In this document: positions 30,751 through 40,787 of the stretch, piece by piece
Layout of the letters: each line of letters begins with the position of its first letter
How positions within the stretch are numbered: the stretch's first letter is position 1
Assembly (NCBI GenBank): GCA_963780045.1
Contig: CAVZZZ010000001.1
Location: forward strand, 3,720,001-3,784,000
Reading direction: 5' to 3'
Origin: JANXQG01 sp963780045
GTDB taxonomy: Bacteria > Planctomycetota > Planctomycetia > Pirellulales > Thermoguttaceae
Length of the DNA stretch: 64,000 nt
The notes under the pieces: model-generated
The model's input: the letters and a program-made list of their open reading frames with translations, nothing else
Database searches by the model: none
Told to the model about the DNA's origin: nothing
Position numbers and translations under genes: made by a program

Positions 30751-32970
30751 ATGACAGGAACCCAACTCTACCATCAGGAGCCTATTTTGGAGTCCCCGGG
30801 TAGTACTTTCTCCTCGCATGCCAGGCAGTTCATCGCCTGCATTTCCGCCGCGATGGCGTCAATTGCCGCCGGCCAGGCGTGCGCCGCGGCAAGCGTCGGC
30901 GACGTGTTTGTCATCGCGCTGGAGAACCACAATTTCACCCAGCCGAGTTCCGACACTTCTCCCCAGCAGATTTCCGGGAATTCCGCGGCACCCTATATCA
31001 ATAGTCTGATCACTTCGGGGAATACGAACGCGGCGCAGGTCTCGTACGCCACAGAATACTACAATTCGGGAACGGGCGTGCATCCTTCGGAGCCAAACTA
31101 CATCTGGTCGGAAGCCGGCACGAATTACAACCCCGGCACGTCCACCACCGTTCTTGCCGACAACGACCCGAGCGCTCCCGCAGGCAATATCTTCACGAAC
31201 GTGCCGCATTTGACTGGGCTAATGAACGCGGCCGGCGTTTCGTGGAAGAACTACCAGGAGGATGTGCAGTATTCGACGTCTCCCCTTGTCAGCGTCAGCG
31301 GCAATGGCGGCACGGCTCCCAGCGGCGTCACCGTCACGACCAACCCCTACAACGGCACGAAGCAGTATGGTTATGCCGTCAAGCACAACCCTATGGCGTT
31401 TTTCAGCGACACCGCTACCGAAAACGTTTACGCGCTTTCGCAGTTGCAGACCGATCTTAACAACAATACGGTCGGCAAGTACAACTGGATCACTCCCGAC
31501 CTCTACAACGACATGCACACGGCGCTGAGCACGAGCTTCACTTATCACGGTACGACCTACACGGCGGGCACCGACCAGGAAGCGGTGGCCGTCGGCGATA
31601 ACTTCCTCTCGATCATCGTGCCGGAGATCATGGCTTCGCAGGCCTACCAAAACAACGGCGCGATAATAATATGGAACGACGAAACCGAAGGCGGCGATAC
31701 ATCTTCCTGTGCCATGACGGAAATTGTAATTTCTCCGCTTGCCAAGGGTAATGCTTACGCAAGCAGCGTTCCCATGAGCCACTCGTCCGATCTCAAGACG
31801 ATGGAGGAGAACTTTCAGCTCGGACCGTATCTGAACAACTCAATTCCCTCGTCGGAAACCGCCGTCGGCGGCGGCTACAACAGGGTGGCTTCGGTCAATG
31901 ATTTGTCTGACCTCTTCAAGACCGGCGCCATCCCGGCCAGTTCCGGGACGGCGACCACCTTTAGCCTGAGTTGGGATTCCGACGGCGTCTACAGCAACGG
32001 CGCGACTGATGGAAGCGGCACGTGGAACACCTCGGCAAAGTGGTACGGCGCCGGGCCAAACGACGTGGCCTGGCCGAACGCCGCTGGCGACACGGCCCAA
32101 TTCGGCGCCGGCAGCGGCAGTTCAATCGCATACACGGTGTCGTTGAGCGCGTCGACCTCGTTGGGCGGATTGATCTTTCAGAATCAGGCCTACACGCTCA
32201 CCGGCAGCACGCTCAACCTGATCGGGGCGACGCCCACGGTCACCGTAAACGCCAGCGGCGGCACGATCGGCTCGGCGATCACAAGCGCGGGCGGCCCGAC
32301 AAAGACCGGTTCCGGTGAGCTGTACCTTGCCGGGGCCAACACGTATACGGGGACGACGACCGTTTCAACGGGCACTCTGGCCCTTGGCCCGTCCGCCGTG
32401 CTGGCGACATCGGCGGTGAACGTCTCCGCCGGCAGCGTCTTCACCGTCCCCGGCGGCGCGGCGCTGAGCGGCAGCCCGGCAATGAACGCTAGCGGAACGG
32501 TCGATTTCAACCTGGCCGCGCAAACCATCAGTAGCCTGAACGGCCTGAGCGGCGGCATCGTGGCTCTCAACGGAACCGCGCTGACGGTGGCCAACGGGGG
32601 GACCTTCGCGGGCTCGTTGCAGAACAGCGGCGGCACGGGCAGCTTGACCGTCAGCGGCGGCAACCTCATTCTCTCCGGCAGCGACTCCTTCACGGGCGGC
32701 ACGACGGTAACGCGCGGCGAGCTGACATTGGATGACGCCGGCGCCCTGGCCGATGGTTCGAGCTTGGCCGTCGGTCTGCACGCCACCTCGTTTTTCGCCC
32801 CCGTTGCCGGGCCCGCCGATTCGGCCGCGCTTGCCAAGGTTGCATCGGCGCCCGAACCGGGCACGCTCATACTGTTGATTATGGCTTTATGGAGTGCGAT
32901 AGTCCGTTACCCCATTTGCCGCTGCGCGGCTGAGACGCCAATGAGGAATTCGAAACGATGTATAACGTGA
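30751..32970 (+). CDS. Secreted phosphoesterase with beta-strand repeats and PEP-CTERM tail
   Basis: About 739 residues. A hydrophobic export signal lies around residues 25-48 (FIACISAAMASIAAGQACAA). The phosphoesterase domain (alkaline-phosphatase superfamily, PI-3-phosphatase/phospholipase C type) begins VGDVFVIALENHNFTQ, with TNVPHLTGLMNAAGVSWKNY and the metal motif AIIIWNDETEGGD then PMSHSSDLKTMEE. From about residue 410 the sequence becomes Gly/Ser/Thr-rich, with autotransporter-type repeats such as LYLAGANTYTGTTTVSTGTL and LILSGSDSFTGGTTVTRGEL. It ends APEPGTLILLIMALWSAIV, a PEP-CTERM sorting signal followed by an atypical Cys-containing basic end. A catalytic domain on a surface-repeat stalk is an unusual fusion. 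Confidence 0.8.
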   Translation: MTGTQLYHQEPILESPGSTFSSHARQFIACISAAMASIAAGQACAAASVGDVFVIALENHNFTQPSSDTSPQQISGNSAAPYINSLITSGNTNAAQVSYATEYYNSGTGVHPSEPNYIWSEAGTNYNPGTSTTVLADNDPSAPAGNIFTNVPHLTGLMNAAGVSWKNYQEDVQYSTSPLVSVSGNGGTAPSGVTVTTNPYNGTKQYGYAVKHNPMAFFSDTATENVYALSQLQTDLNNNTVGKYNWITPDLYNDMHTALSTSFTYHGTTYTAGTDQEAVAVGDNFLSIIVPEIMASQAYQNNGAIIIWNDETEGGDTSSCAMTEIVISPLAKGNAYASSVPMSHSSDLKTMEENFQLGPYLNNSIPSSETAVGGGYNRVASVNDLSDLFKTGAIPASSGTATTFSLSWDSDGVYSNGATDGSGTWNTSAKWYGAGPNDVAWPNAAGDTAQFGAGSGSSIAYTVSLSASTSLGGLIFQNQAYTLTGSTLNLIGATPTVTVNASGGTIGSAITSAGGPTKTGSGELYLAGANTYTGTTTVSTGTLALGPSAVLATSAVNVSAGSVFTVPGGAALSGSPAMNASGTVDFNLAAQTISSLNGLSGGIVALNGTALTVANGGTFAGSLQNSGGTGSLTVSGGNLILSGSDSFTGGTTVTRGELTLDDAGALADGSSLAVGLHATSFFAPVAGPADSAALAKVASAPEPGTLILLIMALWSAIVRYPICRCAAETPMRNSKRCIT

Positions 32971-32974
32971 ACAG

Positions 32975-34723
32975 TCACTCGAGCTCGGAAGGTAACGTCT
33001 GGGCGCTGGGCTCGATCGCCACAATCGCGGCCACGTCCAAGCGGGGCACGATGAACTCTACTGTACCGCCCTGCGAATCCCGGTGAAAGTCGGCCGGCAG
33101 ATTGCCGGACGTGCCCGCGGGGTCCGCAGTGATCGCCCGGACGGAGCAGCCTGATTGGAACGGAACGCACACAGTCAATCGCACGTTCGCGGCCGGATGG
33201 ACTTCGTCCTCGAAGGACGCGCGGCGGACGACATTCAGGTTCAGCAGATGAACGAGCGTCCGTCCGAACTGGTCACGGACAACAGCCCGTACCGAGGCCG
33301 GCCCGCGGACCGTTACCGCCGGAACGCCGATCTTCGCGCGAACCTGCGTCATCCAGTCACCCCCATCGGCTGCGATGACCGCGCCACCGGCGCGGTGGAA
33401 CTCTTCGACCGTCGCTTTCTCCTCAGAGTCCAACACCGACATGCTTTCCACGAGCAGTGCCTTTGCCGCTTTCAGCCGCGGCAGGCCGAAATCGTCTTCG
33501 CATACGACTTCATATTGCAAGTTCGCCCGCGTCAGTTCCGCCGCCAGCGCCGACGCCCGGCAAACGTCGCTATCAATCCAGCCGTGCGCCGGGAGGAACA
33601 GGAGCACGTCGCGCCGCGGCTGCGTATTGGCGAGCCATTGGCGGTGCTGGCCGAGCAGGTCGACTTCCGGCCGCACGGCGTCGATCATCTTTCCGCGAAC
33701 CGCCTCCGGCCAAGTTGGCCACAGCAGATAGCTCGCCCCGTGGGCCGCCGACTCGGCTATTGCCAATCGCGTCAGATGCGGCGGCGTGTGGTAGTCGGCT
33801 TCAGCAATCGTGCAAACGACCAGCGGCTTGCCGTGAATGATCGCGCGGAGCTGTTCGTAGGTCGGGCCGTATTCGATCGCGCGTCCGTCGGGCAAGCTTC
33901 GTGGCTGGCTCACCATGTCCTCGATCGTTACAAAATCCTCGTTCGCGCTCATGGCGTGGATGTCCATGCCCGAGTCGCGAGTTTGCTTGTAAAGCACATC
34001 GGGCGAGTTGAGGCTGTTGTTGGCCGTGAGCAGGGCGCCGGGGCGGACCGATTTCGCATAGGCCCGCATGTCGGCGAAGAAGTCGGCGGCAATTGTCGCC
34101 CGAAACTGCCGGAATACCTTCGGCCGCACGTCGGCCGTTTTCCGCAGCCCCGCCAATGATGTGTCCGGGACAGCGATCTTCCGCTCCCGCAAGAACCGCG
34201 CAAACCGCTCCATGCAGTACGGACAGTAACATCCCTGGCGATGCACGACGGGATTGTCGAAGAAAACGCCGTCGTGCCCGGAGTCCAACTGCTGCCGGAT
34301 CATGTATCGCTCGTAGGTCCGCCAATCGGGGATGTTCATGCACGCCGCCTGGTACGCGCCGCCGTACCAAGAGGGCAGCGGTTTGCCGTTGCGGTCCTGC
34401 TGGCGCCAGGCCGAAGGCGTGGAATGAAAACGCGCACGCAGCGACGGCTCCCAATGGGCGTCGAAATGCGGCAGGTCGACGATGGAAGTCGCGCACAGAT
34501 AGCCAAGCACGAGGCGGATGCCGCGCGACTTGGCCTCCTTGACGTAAGCGGCGTCTGCTCGACACCGTCCGGCCCAGGTCGCCGCGTCCGGCAGCCCGCT
34601 GTAACCTTCGCCGCCAAGGCCGGAAGCGAAAAGAATCGTCGCTCCGCAAGCTGCCGCGGCCTTGGCTTGATTGCCGATGTCCCCTAGGTGGTCGAATGCA
34701 GGGAAGGCGGTGCCGAACTGCAA
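32975..34723 (-). CDS. Putative glycoside hydrolase (TIM-barrel, beta-galactosidase-like); start uncertain
   Basis: About 582 residues. A TIM-barrel region reads TAFPAFDHLGDIGNQAKAAA, GIRLVLGYLCATSIVDLPHF, HDGVFFDNPVVHRQG with a CYCPYCMERF zinc-like pair, then LLTANNSLNSPD and SANEDFVTIEDM. The C-terminal third resembles a beta-galactosidase trimerisation-type domain (DVLLFLPAHGWIDSDV, LLVESMSVLDSEEKATVEEF). The barrel acids are not assigned with certainty. The given TTG start is the only start-like codon; the frame continues upstream to a TGA at 34757-34759 that lies within the end of the neighbouring hydrolase gene, so an indel near 34725-34760 is likely and the real start may be ATG 34760. 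Confidence 0.6.
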   Translation of the reverse strand: MQFGTAFPAFDHLGDIGNQAKAAAACGATILFASGLGGEGYSGLPDAATWAGRCRADAAYVKEAKSRGIRLVLGYLCATSIVDLPHFDAHWEPSLRARFHSTPSAWRQQDRNGKPLPSWYGGAYQAACMNIPDWRTYERYMIRQQLDSGHDGVFFDNPVVHRQGCYCPYCMERFARFLRERKIAVPDTSLAGLRKTADVRPKVFRQFRATIAADFFADMRAYAKSVRPGALLTANNSLNSPDVLYKQTRDSGMDIHAMSANEDFVTIEDMVSQPRSLPDGRAIEYGPTYEQLRAIIHGKPLVVCTIAEADYHTPPHLTRLAIAESAAHGASYLLWPTWPEAVRGKMIDAVRPEVDLLGQHRQWLANTQPRRDVLLFLPAHGWIDSDVCRASALAAELTRANLQYEVVCEDDFGLPRLKAAKALLVESMSVLDSEEKATVEEFHRAGGAVIAADGGDWMTQVRAKIGVPAVTVRGPASVRAVVRDQFGRTLVHLLNLNVVRRASFEDEVHPAANVRLTVCVPFQSGCSVRAITADPAGTSGNLPADFHRDSQGGTVEFIVPRLDVAAIVAIEPSAQTLPSELE

Positions 34724-34756
34724 CTCGAGCGCGCCCGACGGAATTCTCTGGTTCAG

Positions 34757-35813
34757 TCATGCCAAGAGCGTGGTCGAGAAACGCATAGGCTTCTTGCCGC
34801 ACCTCCGCCGGGAAGTCGTGGGCCGCGTCCGGATAGCGGAACACAAGCCGGTCGGCGGCGCCCAGCAAGTCAAAGACCTCGCGGGCCTTGGGCTCTGCCT
34901 TGCGAACGCCCGCCACCGCGAAATTGTCGTCCCGCAGCGGCGAATTTGAAAACAGCGCTCGCGGAGCGATCGCCGCCACGACCTCGTCGAAATCGAAGGG
35001 CGCTCGCGCCGGGTCGAGACCGTAGACCGTCTGCAGCCGCGGCATGTAGCGCTCACCGGCCCAGCCGTCGAGCTTGCCGCCGTGGTAATCGGCCAGCATC
35101 GTCCATCCGCAGCTTGCGACAGCGGCCTTGATCCGCGTGTCAAAGGCCGCCAGGAACATGGCGTTGTGGCCGCCCAGCGAGTGGCCGATGACGCCGATCC
35201 GCTGAGGATCGACCTCCTTTCGCCCGCAGAGCAGATCCACGCCGCGGATGTGATTGACGATTCCCTTCATGCTTCCCGAGGCATACTTGCTCTTGCCGAA
35301 ATCGAAAGCATATTCGCCGAGTGAGGGATAATCGGGCACGAGGACCACGTATCCACGGCGGGCAAGCTCGAGGCCGTAATGGAGATTCGCCGCGCCGCCG
35401 AGTCCGGCCGGCTCGTCCTTGCCCAGCGGCGTCGTCTGGTGCAGGGCGAGGACCGCTGGGCGACGCCCCGGACGGCCCTGCGGAAGAAAGAGATAAGCCG
35501 GCACGCGGTCGCCTTCGTCGGAGGCGTACGAAAGCTTGAACCGCGTGAAGCCGTCGCCCTCATACCGGTTGCCGATTTGTACGTCCAACGGCGGCAGCTT
35601 CGCGCGGTCAGGCAGCGGCCCCATCGCCGCCTCCATCCCTTGCAGGATTTGCCGCCGCCGGATGGCCCAATCGGCGGGCGTCTTCACAGGTTGCTGCCCG
35701 CCGTGGCCATCGCGAAAAGACAGCAGCGGCGGGCGAGCCTCTACGGCCGGCACGACAGCAAGCAAGATCGCCAAGCTCAGGGCCGCGCGAACGAGGTCTG
35801 TGATGATTCGCAT
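34757..35813 (-). CDS. Secreted alpha/beta hydrolase (dienelactone hydrolase/acetyl-esterase-like)
   Basis: About 350 residues. Signal peptide LVRAALSLAILLAVVPAVEA. The alpha/beta hydrolase core contains RVPAYLFLPQGRPGRRPAVL, ALHQTT (oxyanion region), YVVLVPDYPSLGEYAF, the nucleophile elbow IGVIGHSLGGHNAMF with catalytic Ser, and a late RYPDAAHDFPAEV that holds the catalytic His; the acid is probably in APRALFSNSPLRDDNF. The reading frame runs past the expected end (YAFLDHALG) into the next gene without a stop, so the 3' limit given is the nearest TGA in an adjacent frame. Context of glycosidases suggests deacetylation or ester removal from polysaccharide. Confidence 0.75.
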
Positions 35814-35837
35814 TGTTTGTTGCAGCCTATCCGCCAA

Positions 35838-35866
35838 TTGGTATAGGTGTTCGCCCCAAGTATAAT
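35838..35866 (+). promoter_or_regulatory. Sigma-70-type promoter of dinB
   Basis: TTGGTA (35838-35843), 17-base spacer and a perfect TATAAT (35861-35866), 40 bases before the dinB ATG. It lies in the divergent gap shared with the alpha/beta hydrolase gene. No LexA box was recognised. Confidence 0.6.
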
Positions 35867-35906
35867 CCAATGCAGCCGACCGCGAAACAAAGGAATTGCC
35901 TCGCCC

Positions 35907-37094
35907 ATGATTCTCCACTGCGACATGGATGCGTTCTACGCCTCGGTCGAAGAGCGCGACCGGCCGGAACTCGTCGGCAAGCCGGTCATGGTGGGCGGTT
36001 CGCCGGAAAGGCGCGGCGTGGTGGCGGCGGCCAATTACGCCGCCCGCAAGTTCGGCGTCCATAGCGCGATGCCGTCGGCTACTGCCCATCGGCTTTGCCC
36101 GCACGGTGTCTACCTGCCGCCGCGGATCGGCTACTACGCCGAGGTCTCCCGGGAGATTCGCGGCATTTTCGATCGCTTTACGCCGCTGGTCGAGCCGCTT
36201 TCGCTCGACGAAGCCTTTTTGGACGTGACCGGCAGCGAGCACCTCTTCGGTTCGGCGGTCGAGATCGCTAGGCAGATCAAGGAGACAGTCCGCCGCGAGG
36301 TGCGGCTGATCGTTTCGGTGGGCGTAGCCCCCAACAAGTTCCTCGCCAAGATCGCCAGCGACCTTAGAAAGCCGGACGCCCTGGTCGTCGTCGAGCCGGA
36401 CAAGGTGCAGGCGTTCCTCGATCCGCTGCCTGTGGAGCGGCTGTGGGGCGTCGGCAAGCAGAGCAGCAAAGTCTTCCAGCGGCTGGGCATCCGCACGATC
36501 GGCCAACTGCGCCAATGGCCGCCCGATGCGCTGCAAGGCCGCTTCGGCACGAGCGGCGAACACCTCTGGAACCTTGCGCACGGCCGCGACGACCGGCCCG
36601 TCGTGCCGGAACGCGAAGCGAAGTCGATCTCCAACGAGACGACGTTCGAGCGCGACATCGCCGACATGGAAGTACTGCGGGCGTGGCTGGTGGACCTCGC
36701 CGAGCAAGTCGGCTGGCGGCTGCGGCGGCACGAGCTGCGGGGCCGCACAGTGCAGATCAAAGTCCGTTTCGCCGACTTTTCCACAATCACCCGCTCCATC
36801 ACCCTGCCGGAACCGACCGACATCACGCACGAGCTATGGCAAGCGGCCGACGAACTTCTTTGCCAGCGGTTGCCGGCCGGCCATCTGCCCGTGCGGCTCT
36901 TGGGTGTCGGCGTCAGCGGCTTGGACGACACCGGGCAGGTCCAAGGGATACTTTTCGACGGCGACCAGCGCGCGCGGCAAAGCCAAGTGGACGCCGCGGC
37001 CGACCAGATCAAGGCGCGGTTTGGGACTGCGGCCATACGGCGCGGCAGCGGGCTGGACACCGACGCGAAGCCAAGGCCGACCAATTCACAATGA
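35907..37094 (+). CDS. dinB: DNA polymerase IV (Y-family)
   Basis: Error-prone translesion polymerase, 395 residues. Start at ATG 35907 (MILHCDMDAFYASVEERD), which places the metal-binding CDMDAFYASVE at the N-terminus as in DinB. Further motifs: NYAARKFGVHSAMPSATAHR, EPLSLDEAFLDVTGS with the second catalytic acid pair, SVGVAPNKFLAKIASDLRKP, and the HhH region RLWGVGKQSSKVFQRLGIRT. The little-finger domain follows, ending GVSGLDDTGQVQGILFD. No canonical C-terminal clamp-binding motif is obvious. Intact, unlike many neighbours. Confidence 0.93.
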   Translation: MILHCDMDAFYASVEERDRPELVGKPVMVGGSPERRGVVAAANYAARKFGVHSAMPSATAHRLCPHGVYLPPRIGYYAEVSREIRGIFDRFTPLVEPLSLDEAFLDVTGSEHLFGSAVEIARQIKETVRREVRLIVSVGVAPNKFLAKIASDLRKPDALVVVEPDKVQAFLDPLPVERLWGVGKQSSKVFQRLGIRTIGQLRQWPPDALQGRFGTSGEHLWNLAHGRDDRPVVPEREAKSISNETTFERDIADMEVLRAWLVDLAEQVGWRLRRHELRGRTVQIKVRFADFSTITRSITLPEPTDITHELWQAADELLCQRLPAGHLPVRLLGVGVSGLDDTGQVQGILFDGDQRARQSQVDAAADQIKARFGTAAIRRGSGLDTDAKPRPTNSQ

Positions 37095-37169
37095 TCCTTG
37101 CATTGTGCCCTGCAATCGTCCACGATAAAGCTCCGCCGGACTGAATTCAGGTCAAAGGAGTTTGTCGAA

Positions 37170-38458
37170 ATGTCCCCATCTCAATCGAGCGATCCGCTCG
37201 ATGAATTGAAAAAGGCGCTCGGCGGCGGTAATGCCGCCGGCGTCCAAGAGATTCTGCAACGTCATCCCGAGCTGAAGGCGGCGATAAATGACCCTATCGG
37301 TCCGTTCGACTCTCCCGCGATTGTCACGGCGAGAAGTCCCGAGATGCTTGACGTTCTGCTCGCCGCGGGGGCGGACCTGAACGCAAAGAGTAGCTGGTGG
37401 GCGGGCGGCTTTGGGCTGTTGCACATAGCCAGTCCCGAAATGGCCGCCTACGCCATCCGTCGCGGCGCCATCGTGGACATTCACGCGGCGGTGCGCCTCG
37501 GAATGCTGGACCGGGTAAACGAGTTGATTGGCTCGGATGCCGCGCTGGTTTACGCCCGTGGCGGCGACGGCCAGACGCCCTTGCACTTTGCCGGCACGCT
37601 TGAGATCGCCGCGTTCTTGCTCGATCACGGCGCCGAGATCGACGCCCGCGACGTGGACCATGAATCGACGCCCGCGCAGTACATGATCGACGACCGCCAG
37701 GAAATCGCGCGTTACCTCGTTCAGCGCGGCTGCCGCACGGACATTCTCATGACCGCCGCCCTGGGTGACATCGAACTGGCCCGCCGCCATCTTGACGCAG
37801 ACCCCGACTGCGTCCGCATGCGGATCACCGAGGAGTTCTTTCCCATGATCGATCCGAAAGCGGGCGGCACGATCTATCAATGGAAGCTCGGCTGGTATCT
37901 CTCCCCGCACCGCGTTGCGCTGAAGTTCGGCCATGAGGACGTGTACAGGTTACTGATGGACCAAAGTCCGCCGGAGGTGAAGCTGATTGAGGCGTTCTGG
38001 CTTGACGATGAGGCCGCACTGCAAGCTCTCGGACGAGACCATTCGGACCTGGCCCGCAAGCTGCTGGCGGGCGACCAGCGCGAGGTGGCGCGTCGCTGCG
38101 CAACAACGAGACCCGCGTGGTGCGCGCCATGTTGAAGGCGGGCCTGCCGGTCGATGCCCGTGGCCAGCATGACGCCACGCCATTGCATTGGGCGGCCTTT
38201 CATGGCAACACGGAGATGGTCAAAGTCATCCTTTCATATGGGCCGCCGCTGGAAGCAACCGACGCCGATTTCAATGGCACGCCGTTAGGCTGGGCGATTC
38301 ACGGCTCCAAGGCGGGCTGGTATTGTCAAACCGGCGACTACGTCGGAACCGTTGAATCGCTTATTGCCGCTGGGGCGCGCCTGCCGCCACGCCCCGGAGG
38401 GTCCGATGCCGTACGCGAACTGCTTCGCCGGCACGGAGTGGACGAAGGGGCGAAGTGA
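37170..38458 (+). CDS. Ankyrin repeat protein, one frameshift
   Basis: About 429 residues, start preceded by AAAGGAG. Ankyrin-type repeats are spread over the length: PEMLDVLLAAGADLNAKS, GQTPLHFAGTLEIAAFLLDH, STPAQYMIDDRQEIARYLVQ, DATPLHWAAFHGNTEMVKVI and VESLIAAGARLPPRPGG. No signal peptide, so cytoplasmic; a protein-binding scaffold. One base is missing near 38098; restored sequence reads RNNETRVVRAMLKAGLPVDA, a normal repeat helix, which argues for a read error. Partner unknown. Confidence 0.85.
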
Positions 38459-38547
38459 CCGCCGTAGCTCGGCAGGATTCCTCGGCCTGCGATGAAAGTT
38501 TAACCGCCGGGGCCATCGGGGGCTTGCGGTCGAAAAACAATGCGATA

Positions 38548-39695
38548 CTATTTGGAAGTCTGAATCTGCTTGGCGCCGGTCAGCTCGCGAATGAGATCGA
38601 CTTCGCGCGGGCGATAGGCCCGTCCGTCCGGATAAAAGATGTCGTGAAACCAGACCGGGGGCGGTTGTCGCACGTAGGGCTTCTCCCAGGAATCCCAAGG
38701 AAGATTCGTCTGCGACTTGCCGGCGACGAATCCCCAATTAATCGCCGCCACGCGGAGTTTCTTGGCGATCGGCAGAATCGTGTCGAACGTGCTGCCAACT
38801 CCGCGCGCCATGTACTCGGTGCAAAGGACCGGCCGGCGGTACTTCTGGAGCATCTCCACGCGCCGCTGGAAGTCCTCCGGCCAACTGTAGTTGTGGAACG
38901 AGATTACGTCCGACTGCAAAAGCTGCACGCGCGCGATGGCGTCGGCCTTGGTCCCGCCCCGCTGGTGGAACAGCGCCGACGACCAGTCTCCCTCCCAGAC
39001 TCCGCTGGTGAGCGGCTGCGACGGATGCGCCGACCGCGCCCATGCGAACACCTTGGGCAGCAATTCGAGCACGCGGTCCTGTTTGTCGCCGGGCTCCTGT
39101 TTGCCGTACGAGCTGCCGTTGGTGTTCGACGGCTCGTTCCAAACGTCCCAGGCGAGTACGCGGCGATCGCGGGCCAGCGCCGACCACGCCTACCACATAA
39201 GCCCGCAGCCTCGGCTCCTGCGCCGAGTCCGTGAGGGCCTTCGCCCCGGGGCTCTGCACCCACCGCGAGTTGTGTACGCCGGGCACAGCAGGACGCTGCG
39301 GTCCCAACTTCGGGTTCGGGTCCCAGCAAGAATCGAAAAGCACGAGGATCGGACGGATGTGATGCCGCGAGGCAATGCCCAAGAATGTATCCAACCGCTT
39401 CCGAAAGCCGGCGGCATCCTGCCAGAGCAAATCGTGCAGGAAAACCCGCATGGTATTCATGCCCAGGCTTTCGGCCCAGCCGAATTCCTTGTCGATTTGC
39501 CGCGGGTCGAAGCTTTCCGCCTGCCACATTTCCAGCTCGTTGACGGCGCTGGAAGGAAGGTAGTTGCTCCCCACCAGCCAAGGCTGCTGGGCGTACCACT
39601 GGTTCGCCCGCGATTCGCTCCAACGATCCTGCGCCTGCGCGGACGGCCAGCGACAAAAGAACACCCAACCACAGAAGGCGAATACGCCGATTCAT
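38548..39695 (-). CDS. Secreted glycoside hydrolase, GH5/cellulase-like, two frameshifts
   Basis: About 382 residues. Signal peptide RIRLLWLGVLLSLAVRAGAG. After a frame change near 39660 the barrel begins WLVGSNYLPSSAVNELEMWQ, ESLGMNTMRVFLHDLLWQ and GIASRHHIRPILVLFDSCWD. After a second change near 39185 it reads LAWDVWNEPSNTNGSSYGK (acid/base Glu in the WNEP motif), DVISFHNYSWPEDFQRRVEM, and RPVLCTEYMARGVGSTFD (nucleophile Glu). This is the clan GH-A architecture, best fitting mannanase/cellulase-type GH5 relatives. Substrate not predicted. All catalytic residues are present, so the shifts are probably read errors. Confidence 0.8.
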
Positions 39696-39944
39696 GAAAA
39701 AGACCTTGGCTCGAACGACCATTGATATGATTGACGGGACAGTTCCGATTTTAACTTGATGAACATCGAAATGAAATGCGTCCACTGGGTCCTCCGTGTG
39801 CGACGTGTCCGAGGGTTGGGATGGCCGGCTCCAAAACGTAACCAGCCCCTGCATCCGGCGCTAAACTGGACAGAACTGGACACAACTGGACACTTTTTCG
39901 GCGTCACACCCCGCTAATGCGTGTATTGACCACGGCAAAACGGG

Positions 39945-40424
39945 TTATTGGTCTTGCGACACTTGCGCCTTTCGGCAGCGGCGGGCGAAGGCGAGTTCCG
40001 TGTCGCGGTCCACGCGGCGTTTTTCGTCTTCGTACCGCAATACGGTCTCGTCGTCGCTGCCGATCTTGGAGGCCGCGAAGACGTTCACGCGCTTGAGGAT
40101 CTCCAGGGCGGCTTTCACGTCGCCTTCTCGGACGGCGCGGGCGACGCATTCGGCGGCTTCGGAGGCAAGCTGGTCGGCGCGGCAGGCGACGGCCTGCCGC
40201 ATTTCGCGCCGGCCGCGGTTCAAGGCGGCCTGGAAGCGAAAGTCCTTGCCCAGCCAGTTGTAGAGCGTGCTCCGGCTAATGCCGGCGGCGGTCGCCGCGT
40301 CGCGGGCGGTCTTGCCCGACAAAAGGGCCTCCAGTGCGGCAAGTTGGACGGCCGGCATCTCCGCCGCATCGCCGGCGGGGACGGCAGCGGAGTTGGCATT
40401 GGTCCGAACGGAATCGGTGGACAC
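39945..40424 (-). CDS. Helix-turn-helix protein, small-terminase/transposase-like
   Basis: 159 residues from a GTG start preceded by GGAG. A DNA-binding helix-turn-helix is clear: LEALLSGKTARDAATAAGIS followed by RSTLYNWLGKDFRFQAALNR. It continues into a long basic helix (RREMRQAVACRADQLASEAA) and a C-terminal part rich in charged residues. The pattern resembles small terminase subunits and orphan HTH proteins of planctomycete mobile DNA. No phage genes surround it; next to it is a dense cluster of palindromes. Function unknown beyond DNA binding. Confidence 0.65.
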   Translation of the reverse strand: MSTDSVRTNANSAAVPAGDAAEMPAVQLAALEALLSGKTARDAATAAGISRSTLYNWLGKDFRFQAALNRGRREMRQAVACRADQLASEAAECVARAVREGDVKAALEILKRVNVFAASKIGSDDETVLRYEDEKRRVDRDTELAFARRCRKAQVSQDQ

Positions 40425-40458
40425 GGTGTTTCTCCTAGTTACTGTGTGTTTACAAGTG

Positions 40459-40487
40459 TATATAGTGGACAGCAACTTGCATGCCAA
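40459..40487 (-). promoter_or_regulatory. Sigma-70-type promoter of the HTH gene
   Basis: On the minus strand TTGGCA (40482-40487), 17-base spacer, TATATA (40459-40464), about 35 bases before the GTG start at 40424. Both hexamers have four or five consensus matches. Confidence 0.5.
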
Positions 40488-40537
40488 TTGCGCATTTGCG
40501 CGGGACACTGCGGGATTACTGGGGAAGCGGAGGCTCC

Positions 40538-40599
40538 CATGCCGCGCGTTTTGGCAGGCTCCTGCCTCGGCTGCACGCACGGCCTGCCAAAACGGCATG
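40538..40599. repeat. Hairpin-forming palindrome
   Basis: catgccg...gttttggcaggc on the left pairs with gcctgccaaaacggcatg on the right (40582-40599), with a short cgc bulge in the left arm and a loop rich in gctgc. A stem of about 18 bp. Confidence 0.6.
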
Positions 40600-40685
40600 A
40601 ATGAATGGCCTCCAAGATGCCTCCGGCTTGCCCGGGGGAGTTTCACGTTCGGAGCTACACAGGACGTCCATATTGCCTCCCTGTT

Positions 40686-40722
40686 CCCCGTTTCCAGGCG
40701 GCGGAGCCGCCGGAAAACGGGG
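40686..40722. repeat. Hairpin-forming palindrome
   Basis: ccccgtttccaggcgg pairs with ccgccggaaaacgggg across a tiny loop, with one mismatch and one bulge. REP-like in appearance. Confidence 0.6.
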
Positions 40723-40768
40723 GAGAAAGGAGTAGCGAGTCGCGTTGCTGCAGCGACAAGCGTAAGTA

Positions 40769-40787
40769 CCCCTGGGCAAGCCAGGGG
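40769..40787. repeat. Short CCCCTGG palindrome
   Basis: cccctgggcaagccagggg: seven perfect pairs around gcaag. A relative lies at about 40620-40638 (ctccggcttgcccggggga), so the motif occurs twice in the same gap. Confidence 0.5.

Noticed and set aside
33801..36830. 1009-codon minus-strand frame
   Set aside because: It is a composite: only the middle is the real alpha/beta hydrolase; the first part is antisense to dinB and the last part is out of frame in the glycosidase-like gene.
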